From Actinomycetes bacterium (GTDB lineage Bacteria > Actinomycetota > Acidimicrobiia > Acidimicrobiales > RAAP-2): a stretch of 5,244 bases of DNA. Below are positions 1 through 5,244 of the stretch, piece after piece. The DNA lies in assembly GCA_021781315.1 (NCBI GenBank), contig JAJXXB010000055.1:1-5244 (forward strand), read 5' to 3'. The translations under genes were made by a program, and so were the position numbers. Position 1 is the stretch's first letter, and each line of letters opens with the position of its first letter. Below the pieces are notes generated by a model, which saw only the letters and a list, made by a program, of their open reading frames with translations, ran no database searches and was not told where the DNA came from.

Positions 1-196
1 GGAGGTGGACGTCAACGGCTTCGTCGCGGCCGCGCTGGCCGACCGCGCGCGTCGCGGCGACCCGTTCGCCCACGGGGATTCGCCGACCTCCCCCGCGAAT
101 GTCGACGCAGTGAAAGAAGAGCCGCTCACCGTCGGCGGTAACGAGCATGCCCCAGCCCGCGCTCTCGTCGAAGGACGCGACGACGCCGTCGATCAC
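1..196 (-). CDS. Cold-shock-domain protein, 5' part only (runs off left edge)
   Basis: This is the first 65 codons of a small nucleic-acid-binding protein of the cold shock domain (CSD, OB-fold) family; the reading frame stays open to the window edge, so the 3' end is missing. Start GTG at 196-194 shares four bases (GTGA) with the ribH stop. What I see: GVVASFDE at residues 4-11, AGWGML at 13-18 in the place of the RNP1 motif (KGFGFI in CspA), LFFHC at 26-30 in the place of RNP2 (VFVHF), then a glycine-rich loop at 34-37 and IPVGERV at 40-46. These match the order of the CSD beta-strands. The FFHC version and the Gly-Arg-rich loop differ from classical CspA and resemble divergent actinobacterial CSD proteins, as I recall them. 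CSD proteins usually bind single-stranded RNA or DNA in the cytoplasm; the target here is unknown. No clear Shine-Dalgarno precedes the GTG, so translation probably depends on ribH. The domain call is fairly firm, the specific role is not. Confidence 0.75.
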   Translation of the reverse strand, partial: MIDGVVASFDESAGWGMLVTADGERLFFHCVDIRGGGRRIPVGERVAATRAVGQRGRDEAVDVHL

Positions 197-732
197 GGAC
201 GCGACGCGAGTTGATCGCCGAGCGAGATCATCTCGAGCGCGGTCAGCGCCGCCTCGCGGCCCTTGTTGGTGTGATCGGGCAGCGAGCGCACGAGGGCCTG
301 GTCGAGATTTTCGGTGGTGAGAACGCCGAAGACGACCGGCACGCCCGTCGTGAGTTGCACGTCTTGAATGCCGCGCGCGCACTCGCCGGCGACGAGGTCG
401 TAGTGACCGGTGTCGCCGCGAATCACGGCGCCCAGGGCGATGACCGCGTCGACCGGGCGCGACGCGCCGATCATCTTCTGTGCGAGCAGCGGCAGTTCGA
501 AGGCCCCCGGCGCCCAGGCGAGAATCACGTCGCGTCGCTCGACCCCCGCTTCGGCGAGCGCGGCGAGCGCGCCGTCGAGCAGGCGCAGGGTGATCGCCCC
601 GTTGAAGCGCCCCGCGGCGATGCCCACGCGTCGCCCGCGTCCGTCGTGACCGGCCTCGAGCGCGGTGCCGACCCGCTGGGCCACGTCGGCGATCGCCGCC
701 GGGTCGAGCTCGGTGCTAGTGGTCTTCTTCAT
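193..732 (-). CDS. ribH: 6,7-dimethyl-8-ribityllumazine synthase
   Basis: Lumazine synthase condenses 5-amino-6-ribitylaminouracil with 3,4-dihydroxy-2-butanone 4-phosphate (the RibBA product) to give the direct precursor of riboflavin. The 179-residue protein shows the family signatures in order: GRFN at 41-44, the substrate-binding PGAFELP at 75-81, [16 protein letters not shown] at 99-114 with the likely catalytic His110, [11 protein letters not shown] at 130-140, DQALVR with Arg149 (phosphate-binding position), and NKGREAA at 156-162. The enzyme normally forms cytoplasmic pentamers or 60-subunit capsids. It is longer than the usual 150-160 residues because about 30 residues precede the first core strand. 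The ATG at 732-730 is favoured because GGAGGG lies five bases upstream; a GTG at codon 17 is a weaker alternative. The start lies inside the 3' end of ribBA (17-base overlap) and the TGA stop overlaps the next gene's GTG. Riboflavin synthase is not adjacent. Confidence 0.96.
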   Translation of the reverse strand: MKKTTSTELDPAAIADVAQRVGTALEAGHDGRGRRVGIAAGRFNGAITLRLLDGALAALAEAGVERRDVILAWAPGAFELPLLAQKMIGASRPVDAVIALGAVIRGDTGHYDLVAGECARGIQDVQLTTGVPVVFGVLTTENLDQALVRSLPDHTNKGREAALTALEMISLGDQLASRP

Positions 733-1939
733 CGAGGCCCTCCAGCAGGTGACCGAGTCGCTCGCGCTTGGTGCGCAGGTAGTCGATGTTGAACTCGGTG
801 GGCGTGCTCTCGATGGGCACGCGCTCGACGATGTTGAGGCCGAATCCCTCGAGCCCTCCGTACTTGGAGGGGTTGTTGGTCATCAGGCGCATGTTCGTCA
901 CGCCCAGGTCCACCAGGATCTGCGAACCGATGCCGTACTCGCGCGAGTCGACCGGCAGACCGAGCTCGAGATTCGCGTCCACGGTGTCCTTGCCCTCCTC
1001 TTGCAGGGCGTAGGCGCGGATCTTGTGGCCCAGTCCGATCCCGCGACCCTCGTGACCGCGCAGGTAGACCACGACCCCCGCGCCTTCGGCGGCGATCTTG
1101 GCCAACGCGGTGTGCAGCTGGGGCCCGCAGTCACAGCGCAACGAGCCCATCACGTCGCCGGTCAGGCACTCGGAGTGAACGCGCACGAGCACGTCCTTGC
1201 CGTCGGTGATGTCGCCGTAGACGAGTGCGAGGTGCTGCTCGCCGTCGAGGACGTTCTCGAACACGTAGGCCTGGAAGGGCCCGTGCTCGGTGGGCAGCGC
1301 CGCTTCGGCCACGCGTCGCACCAACTTCTCGTGGTGGCGCCGGTAGCGGATCAGGTCGGCGATCGACACCAGGGGCAGGCCGTGTTCGGCCGCGAACACC
1401 TCGAGCTCGGGCAGGCGGGCCATGTCGGACTTGTCCGCCGAGACGATCTCGCAGAGCACCCCCGAGGGGTACTTGCCGGCCAATCGGCACAGGTCGACAG
1501 TGGCCTCGGTGTGTCCGGCGCGCTTTAAGACCCCGCCCTGGCGATAGCGCAGGGGGAAGATGTGACCCGGTCGGCTCAGGTCGCTCGGGCGCGTCGCCGG
1601 GTCGATCAGCGCTCGCACCGTCGCGGCGCGGTCGCCCGCCGAGATGCCCGTCGTCGTGCCGTGGCGGTAGTCGACGGTCACCGTGAAGGCGGTGCGCTGG
1701 GCCTCGGTGTTGGCCACGACCATGAGCGGCAGGTCGAGTTCGTCGGCTCGCGCGGACTCGAGCGGCACGCAAAAGACCCCCGAGGTGTACTCGAGGAAGA
1801 ACGCCATTGATTCGGCCGTGACGTCCTCGGCGGCCATGATCAGGTCGCCCTCGTTCTCGCGGTCCTCGTCGTCGACGACGACGACCATGCCCCCGGCGCG
1901 CAGTGCCTCCACCGCCTCTTCAATGCTTGACAGCGCCAT
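716..1939 (-). CDS. ribBA: Bifunctional 3,4-DHBP synthase / GTP cyclohydrolase II
   Basis: This 407-residue fusion feeds both arms of riboflavin synthesis. Residues 1 to about 200 are 3,4-dihydroxy-2-butanone 4-phosphate synthase (RibB), which makes the four-carbon unit from ribulose 5-phosphate: [10 protein letters not shown] at 23-32 (acidic Mg-binding and catalytic residues, including Arg27, Glu28, Glu30, Asp32), RAGHTEA at 140-146 with His143, and Glu164 in VLCEI. Residues from about 205 are GTP cyclohydrolase II (RibA), which opens GTP to the diaminopyrimidine: zinc ligands Cys258, Cys269 and Cys271 in [25 protein letters not shown] at 295-303, Tyr310 in KIRAYAL, Asp331 and Arg333, and TNNPSK at 354-359. 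All key residues are present, so both activities should be intact. One small departure is SADKSDMAR (167-175) where many RibB proteins have a one-residue-shorter DDGTMAR-type loop. The start at 1939-1937 has GGAGGT just upstream and shares one base with the ribD stop (TGATG). The frame is open far upstream, but that extension is a shadow of ribD. Confidence 0.97.
   Translation of the reverse strand: MALSSIEEAVEALRAGGMVVVVDDEDRENEGDLIMAAEDVTAESMAFFLEYTSGVFCVPLESARADELDLPLMVVANTEAQRTAFTVTVDYRHGTTTGISAGDRAATVRALIDPATRPSDLSRPGHIFPLRYRQGGVLKRAGHTEATVDLCRLAGKYPSGVLCEIVSADKSDMARLPELEVFAAEHGLPLVSIADLIRYRRHHEKLVRRVAEAALPTEHGPFQAYVFENVLDGEQHLALVYGDITDGKDVLVRVHSECLTGDVMGSLRCDCGPQLHTALAKIAAEGAGVVVYLRGHEGRGIGLGHKIRAYALQEEGKDTVDANLELGLPVDSREYGIGSQILVDLGVTNMRLMTNNPSKYGGLEGFGLNIVERVPIESTPTEFNIDYLRTKRERLGHLLEGLDEEDH
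738..743 (-). promoter_or_regulatory. Shine-Dalgarno site of ribH
   Basis: On the minus strand this reads GGAGGG, five bases before the ATG at 732-730. It lies inside the end of ribBA. It is the best reason to prefer the ATG over later in-frame starts in ribH, and suggests ribH can be initiated independently as well as by ribosomes finishing ribBA. Confidence 0.7.
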
Positions 1940-2919
1940 CAGACCTCCACGTCCACACGTACATCTTCGCCGATCCGCCGCACCCCCACCACCCGGCCGC
2001 GCCGCAGCGCGCCAATCGACGGGGTCGACAGATCCGACAGGGCCGCGCGCGTGCCGCGCGCGCCGGCGATCGCCGGCGCGACGTACCAGGCGAAGCGGTT
2101 GACCAGGTCGGCCTCGACGAAGGAGCTGGTGACCGCGGCGCCGCCCTCGACGAGGGCCTGGAGGACCCCGCGCGCCCCGAGATCGTCCAAGAGCGCGGCG
2201 AGGTCGCCGGAGTACTCCAGGCAGGGCCGCACGCGCGCCGCGGGTGGCGCGGCGCCCAGGACCACGCGCAGCGGCTCGAGCACGCGATCGCCGACCCGCG
2301 CGGTCAGACGCGGGTCGTCGGCGCGCACCGTCGCGGCACCGACGATGATCGCCTGGCTCTGGGCGCGCAACTCGTGCGCGTCGGCCCGAGCGGCCTCGCC
2401 GGTGATCCACTGGCTGGTGCCGTCGGCCATCGCGATCACCCCGTCGAGGGTCGCCGCGACCTTGGCCACGACGTAGGGACGACCCGTGCGCCGGTGCCAG
2501 AGATAGGGGGCCAGCTGATCGTCGACGAGCGACGCGCCCGCACCGACGCTGACCTCGACGCCGGCGCCGCGGAGGCGCTCGATCCCCCGGCCCGCCACCT
2601 TCTCGTCCGGGTCGACGATCCCCACGACGACGCGTGCCACGCCCGCGGCGATGATCGCCTCGGTGCACGCCCCGGTACGACCCACGTGATCACACGGCTC
2701 CAACGTGACGACCAGGGTCGCGCCAGAAGCCCGGTCGCCCGCCGCCGCCAGGGCCTCGACCTCGGCGTGATTGCCGCCGGGGGCCCGCGTCGCCCCCTCG
2801 GCGATGACCGTGCCGTCGAACACGACGAGGGCTCCGACCCAAGGGTTGGGCGGCGCGTCGAGGCGCGCGCGCTCGGCCACCGCGACGGCGCGAGCCATCA
2901 GCGCCTCGTCCTGGCTCAT
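1939..2919 (-). CDS. ribD: Bifunctional pyrimidine deaminase / reductase of riboflavin synthesis
   Basis: RibD performs the two steps after GTP cyclohydrolase II: zinc-dependent deamination of the pyrimidine ring, then NADPH-dependent reduction of the ribosyl side chain to ribityl. The deaminase domain (about 1-145) shows [10 protein letters not shown] at 23-32, the HAE motif with His51 (zinc ligand) and Glu53 (proton shuttle), and [11 protein letters not shown] at 75-85 with zinc ligands Cys76 and Cys85; the usual TPPC is TGAC here. The reductase domain (about 147-326) shows [14 protein letters not shown] at 147-160, [10 protein letters not shown] at 169-178, [14 protein letters not shown] at 193-206 and the VEGG nucleotide-binding motif at 257-260. 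At 326 residues it is about 40 shorter than E. coli RibD; most of the loss lies between LRVVL (217-221) and VEGG, where only about 35 residues are found. Despite this the core motifs are intact. The ATG shares four bases (ATGA) with the rpe stop and follows a run of seven G and an AG. The next gene is ribBA, not ribE. Confidence 0.95.
   Translation of the reverse strand: MSQDEALMARAVAVAERARLDAPPNPWVGALVVFDGTVIAEGATRAPGGNHAEVEALAAAGDRASGATLVVTLEPCDHVGRTGACTEAIIAAGVARVVVGIVDPDEKVAGRGIERLRGAGVEVSVGAGASLVDDQLAPYLWHRRTGRPYVVAKVAATLDGVIAMADGTSQWITGEAARADAHELRAQSQAIIVGAATVRADDPRLTARVGDRVLEPLRVVLGAAPPAARVRPCLEYSGDLAALLDDLGARGVLQALVEGGAAVTSSFVEADLVNRFAWYVAPAIAGARGTRAALSDLSTPSIGALRRGRVVGVRRIGEDVRVDVEV
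1943..1948 (-). promoter_or_regulatory. Shine-Dalgarno site of ribBA
   Basis: The minus strand reads GGAGGT three bases before the ATG at 1939-1937, inside the last codons of ribD. Together with the TGATG stop/start it fixes the ribBA start and rules out the long upstream extension of the same open frame. The spacing is shorter than ideal. Confidence 0.65.
2059..2080. repeat. Perfect 22-base palindrome inside ribD
   Basis: Bases 2059-2080 read the same on both strands with no mismatch and no loop; the centre is GGCGATCGCC at 2065-2074. It codes for part of the AIAGARG segment near the RibD C-terminus. In RNA it could form a short G+C-rich hairpin or promote self-pairing, but a zero-spacer palindrome must open its centre to fold. 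The codons used are ordinary for this genome, so it may be chance in G+C-rich DNA. Confidence 0.5.
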
Positions 2920-3599
2920 CTCCCCCCCGCGGCGGCGCGCAGGTCGCGGGCCGCGCCAAGCGGATCAGGTCGATTGAAGATCGCCGAGCCGGCGACGAGG
3001 ACGTTGGCCCCCGCGGCCACGGCGACTGGCGCGCTGACCTCGTCGATGCCGCCGTCGACTTCGATGTCGAGCGCGAGGGAGCGTTCGTGCACCGCGCGTC
3101 GCGCCGCGCGCACCTTGTCCATCACCTCAGGGATGAAGGACTGTCCCCCGAAGCCCGGAAAGACGGTCATCAAGAGCAGCAGATCGATGTCGGCGAGAAA
3201 GGGTTCGACGGCCGCGAAGTCGGTGTCGGGATTGGCGGCGAGGCCCACCCGCAGACCCAGGGAACGGGCCTGGCCGATGAGGGCCGCGGTGTCGCCCACC
3301 TCGACGTGCACGGTGCACCCGTCGGCCCCGGCCTCGGCGAAGGCCCCCAGGTAGCGACCAGGTTCACTCAGCATCAGGTGGCAGTCGAAGAAGCGGGTGC
3401 TGTAGCGACGCAGCGATTTCACGACCGGCGGACCGATGGAGACGTTGGGCACGAAGTGGCCGTCCATCACGTCCACGTGGAGCCAGTCGGTCTCCTCGTC
3501 GATCGCCGCGACGGCGTTCGCCAGGGAGCCGAAGTCGGCGGCGAGAATCGACGGGGCGATCCTCAATGCACCCACGGGGCCCGCGTCCAGTGCCGTCAC
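2916..3599 (-). CDS. rpe: Ribulose-phosphate 3-epimerase
   Basis: Rpe interconverts D-ribulose 5-phosphate and D-xylulose 5-phosphate in the pentose phosphate pathway (cytoplasm). The 227-residue protein is a full-length TIM barrel: IAPSILAADFG at 14-24, LHVDVMDGHFVPN at 40-52 (His41 metal ligand, Asp43 catalytic and metal-binding), DCHLM at 72-76 (His74), MTVFPGFGGQSF at 144-155, EVDGGI at 180-185 (Asp182, second catalytic acid) and VAGSAIF near the end. Phe147 stands where many Rpe proteins have Asn, Glu or His before PGFGG. The GTG start at 3599-3597 overlaps the fmt stop by four bases (GTGA). It leaves 13 residues before the first strand; GTG at codon 9 or TTG at codon 12 are possible alternatives, and no strong Shine-Dalgarno settles it. 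Its stop overlaps the ribD ATG. Ribulose 5-phosphate is a substrate of RibBA, so the location makes metabolic sense, although rpe-rib clustering is also a conserved actinobacterial order. Confidence 0.96.
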   Translation of the reverse strand: MTALDAGPVGALRIAPSILAADFGSLANAVAAIDEETDWLHVDVMDGHFVPNVSIGPPVVKSLRRYSTRFFDCHLMLSEPGRYLGAFAEAGADGCTVHVEVGDTAALIGQARSLGLRVGLAANPDTDFAAVEPFLADIDLLLLMTVFPGFGGQSFIPEVMDKVRAARRAVHERSLALDIEVDGGIDEVSAPVAVAAGANVLVAGSAIFNRPDPLGAARDLRAAAGGR

Positions 3600-4510
3600 G
3601 CGCCCGAGCCTACCGGGCCATCAGGCCTGATTGCTCCCTCCCAGCGCAGCGGTTCGACGAGGCGCGCGCCCGCCCACCAGGCGGCGCTCGTCATGACGCG
3701 TCCCCCATCGGGTTGGACGCGATCGAGCACCAGGGCCCCGTCGTCAAAGCCCAACGACACCGCGCGAGTCACGCCGACTCCGCCCGCCGGGGGTTGCGCC
3801 GCGGACTCGTGATCGACGTGGGCGCTGACGATCCGCAGGCGTCGCCCCGCGATGGTCACCCGACTGGCCTCGAGGCGCGCGACGCGCGCAGCCCGGGCGA
3901 CGTCCATCGACGGGTCGAGGGCGAAGTCGGTCGCGTCGAGCTTGCGCGCGTAGATCGCCTCACCGATCTGGGCGTGCGGGTGCGCGAGGAGCGACGCATT
4001 GGCCAGCACCTCAATCAGCAGGCGCGACCCCAGTTCCGCGAGTTCGCCCGTCAGTTCGCTCAACGTCTTCTCGGCGATCGGCACGCGGGCCTCGGCGTGG
4101 ATCGGCCCGGTGTCGAGGCTCGCTTCGAGGGAGATCACGTCGACGCCGGTCTCGGCGTCGCCGGCGAGGATCGCGCGGGCCACCGGCGCCGCGCCGCGCC
4201 AGCGCGGCAGGAGCGAGAAGTGCACGTTGAGCATGGGCACTTCGGCCAGCAGGGCGGCGGGCACGAGAGCCCCGTAGGCCACGACGACGCCGCGCTCGAC
4301 GCGCGCCTCACGCACGGCCCCGAGGTCGTCGCTGACGGGTAGTCCCATCTCCCGGGCCGCGCGTTTGACCGGACTGGCCACGAGCGCACCGCCGCGCCCG
4401 CGCCGCCGATCGGGCCGCGTCACGACGATGCCCACGTCGTGCCCGGCCTCGACGAGTGCGCGCAGTGAGACCACCGCGGCCTCGGGCGTGCCGAGGAAGG
4501 CGAGGCGCAC
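3596..4510 (-). CDS. fmt: Methionyl-tRNA formyltransferase
   Basis: Fmt transfers a formyl group from 10-formyltetrahydrofolate to the amino group of initiator Met-tRNA, preparing it for translation initiation. The 304-residue product has an N-terminal formyltransferase domain (about 1-190) and a smaller C-terminal tRNA-binding domain (about 190-304). Visible signatures are FLGTPE at 5-10, VVTRPDRRRGRG at 29-40, SPVK at 46-49, VVVAYG at 75-80, and NVHFSLLPRWRGAAPV at 95-110 followed by LDTG at 132-135. Asn95, His97 and Asp133 form the catalytic triad equivalent to Asn108, His110 and Asp146 of E. coli; the 13-residue offset comes mainly from a shorter segment between SPVK and VVVAYG. The C-terminal domain is less conserved but contains IYARKLDATDF at about 185-196, as expected. 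The GTG start at 4510-4508 shares its first G with the def TAG stop (TAGTG), with only a weak GGGCGAG upstream. The stop overlaps rpe directly, so no rsmB lies between. Confidence 0.96.
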   Translation of the reverse strand: MRLAFLGTPEAAVVSLRALVEAGHDVGIVVTRPDRRRGRGGALVASPVKRAAREMGLPVSDDLGAVREARVERGVVVAYGALVPAALLAEVPMLNVHFSLLPRWRGAAPVARAILAGDAETGVDVISLEASLDTGPIHAEARVPIAEKTLSELTGELAELGSRLLIEVLANASLLAHPHAQIGEAIYARKLDATDFALDPSMDVARAARVARLEASRVTIAGRRLRIVSAHVDHESAAQPPAGGVGVTRAVSLGFDDGALVLDRVQPDGGRVMTSAAWWAGARLVEPLRWEGAIRPDGPVGSGA

Positions 4511-5043
4511 TACTCGCCCAGGAGTTGGGCGAGGCCGTCCGGATCGCCGGGGGCCAGAGACAGCCGCTGACGGCGCAGCAGCTTCTTCGCCTCGCGACGC
4601 TGGTCGGGGTCGAGCCGTTCCACGAGCAAGATGCCGTTCAGGTGGTCCATCTCGTGCTGGAAGATGCGTCCCTCGTACTCATCGGTCTCGAGGCTGATCT
4701 CGTTGCCGTCGATGTCGTAGCCCACCAGGTGGACCGCGTTGGGCCGAGTGATCTCCCAGCTGAGCCCGGGCACCGAGAGGCATCCCTCTTCAAAGGTCCA
4801 TTCACCGTCGGACTCGACGATGACGGGGTTGATCACGATGACCGGACCGTCGCCCTTGTCGTAGACGAAGAGGCGCTTTTGGACCCCGATCTGGTTGGCG
4901 GCCAGACCTACGCCCGGCGCCTCGTACATCGTCTCGATCATCGTCTCGGCGAGCGCCGCGATGCGCCCATCGATGTTCTCGACCTCGGTCGTCACCTCGT
5001 TGAGCACGGGATCGCCGTAGACGCGAATGGGCAAAGTCACCAC
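4510..5043 (-). CDS. def: Peptide deformylase
   Basis: Def removes the formyl group from the N-terminal formyl-methionine of new proteins at the ribosome, the step that answers Fmt in the next gene. The 177-residue protein contains all three family motifs: GVGLAANQ at 44-51 (motif I), EEGCLSVP at 85-92 (motif II) and QHEMDHLNG at 129-137 (motif III). Cys88, His130 and His134 are the metal ligands (normally Fe2+) and Glu131 is the catalytic base. LPIRVYGDPVL at 4-14 is the typical N-terminal strand, so the start is placed within a few residues. Two adjacent GTG codons (5043-5041 and 5040-5038) compete; GGAG at 5046-5043 overlaps the first and lies two bases before the second, so neither has ideal spacing. 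The C-terminal tail from about 148 is charged (Arg/Lys-rich) and then ends in a GDPDGLAQLLGE segment. The gene follows the upstream stop by 12 bases and ends in a TAG that overlaps fmt. Confidence 0.97.
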   Translation of the reverse strand: MVTLPIRVYGDPVLNEVTTEVENIDGRIAALAETMIETMYEAPGVGLAANQIGVQKRLFVYDKGDGPVIVINPVIVESDGEWTFEEGCLSVPGLSWEITRPNAVHLVGYDIDGNEISLETDEYEGRIFQHEMDHLNGILLVERLDPDQRREAKKLLRRQRLSLAPGDPDGLAQLLGE

Positions 5044-5055
5044 TCCACGCTACCG

Positions 5056-5244
5056 TCAGGCAATCGCGACTCGCACGCGCTGGCCCCGCGAGCGCTCCTT
5101 GAGGAGTCGGCCCAGCACCAGCGGATCAGTCGCGCGCACCACGAAGCCCGACGACGTCTCGCTCACCGTCACGTCCCCACTCGCCAGTCCCTCGACGACC
5201 CGCGCGGCGTCCTCTCCGCTGACGACGGCGCTCGCGCCAAAGGG
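5056..5244 (-). CDS. priA: C-terminal end of a probable primosomal protein N' (PriA)
   Basis: An open frame enters from the right edge and ends with TGA at 5058-5056, giving the last 62 residues of a longer protein. The visible part begins with PFGASAVVSGEDAARVVEGL and contains GFVVRATDPLVLGRLL before a basic RVRVAIA end. This layout (P-P/F-G-A-x-A-x-V-S-G followed by a V-R-A-x-D strand, a helix, and a final R-V-R-V strand) fits the C-terminal domain of actinobacterial PriA-like proteins, and priA lies directly before def-fmt in many Actinobacteria. PriA restarts collapsed replication forks; several actinobacterial versions are thought to lack a working helicase. None of the helicase or zinc motifs can be seen because they would lie outside the window, so the call rests on weak tail similarity plus gene order. 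Only 12 bases separate it from def, suggesting co-transcription. Confidence 0.55.
   Translation of the reverse strand, partial: PFGASAVVSGEDAARVVEGLASGDVTVSETSSGFVVRATDPLVLGRLLKERSRGQRVRVAIA

Noticed and set aside
665..1528. A 287-codon plus-strand open frame antisense to ribBA
   Set aside because: Its codons are the complement of ribBA codons; the VDV/LGG/HVG-rich text is typical of antisense shadows, with no motif or ribosome-binding site to support it.
1940..2668. A 243-codon N-terminal extension of the ribBA frame into ribD
   Set aside because: The extension is an Arg/Gly-rich out-of-frame reading of ribD. The real start is the ATG at 1939-1937, with a GGAGGT upstream and the DHBP synthase domain beginning immediately.
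2916..2935. A possible FMN riboswitch or attenuator before ribD
   Set aside because: There is no untranslated leader: rpe and ribD overlap by four bases, and the G-rich run before the ATG is too short to hold the conserved RFN element.
1903..3354. A 483-codon open frame on the plus strand, antisense to ribD and rpe
   Set aside because: It covers two well-supported genes on the opposite strand, has Arg/Ala/Asp/His-rich low-information composition, shows no domain I recognise, and is explained by few stop codons in G+C-rich DNA.
3566..4342. A 258-codon plus-strand open frame antisense to fmt (and another at 3087-3812 antisense to rpe)
   Set aside because: Both mirror conserved enzymes, lack recognisable domains, and would break the otherwise uniform minus-strand operon.
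5044..5055. A possible promoter or terminator between the PriA-like gene and def
   Set aside because: Only 12 bases separate the genes; no -10/-35 pair or hairpin with a T run can be seen there.

Overview
The window is a dense, G+C-rich bacterial stretch in which every recognisable gene is on the minus strand. The order in the direction of transcription (right to left) is: a 3' gene fragment that is probably priA, then def, fmt, rpe, ribD, ribBA, ribH, and the start of a cold-shock-domain gene that runs off the left edge. This is a translation-initiation / pentose-phosphate / riboflavin cluster of the kind common in Actinobacteria. The strong G+C bias, four GTG starts and particular protein wordings (LPRWRGAAPV in Fmt, TVFPGFGGQ in Rpe, [12 protein letters not shown] and [12 protein letters not shown] in RibBA, the compact RibD reductase) suggest Actinobacteria, most likely the class Acidimicrobiia. 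That placement rests on remembered family features, not on a search.

Right part (about 5244 to 3596): the C-terminal end of a PriA-like protein, then, after 12 bases, peptide deformylase (def) and methionyl-tRNA formyltransferase (fmt). Fmt formylates the initiator Met-tRNA and Def removes the formyl group from finished proteins, so the two enzymes form a cycle. Middle (3599 to 2916): ribulose-phosphate 3-epimerase (rpe), a pentose phosphate enzyme that interconverts ribulose 5-phosphate and xylulose 5-phosphate. Ribulose 5-phosphate is also a direct substrate of RibBA, which may explain the placement. Left part (2919 to 193): ribD, the bifunctional ribBA and ribH supply every riboflavin-pathway enzyme encoded here up to 6,7-dimethyl-8-ribityllumazine. 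Riboflavin synthase (the last step) is not in the window. The far left (196 to 1) holds the first 65 codons of a small cold-shock-domain protein.

From def onward no gene has an intergenic gap: neighbours overlap by 1, 4, 4, 1, 17 and 4 bases. This points to one polycistronic message with translational coupling. The promoter must lie to the right of the window and the terminator to the left. I see no tRNA, rRNA, mobile element, CRISPR array, FMN riboswitch or stretch over 300 bases without a gene. I did not find a convincing new system. The points worth a second look are the missing ribE (and possibly rsmB) from an otherwise standard order, the cold-shock gene coupled to ribH, the shortened RibD, and a perfect 22-base palindrome inside ribD.
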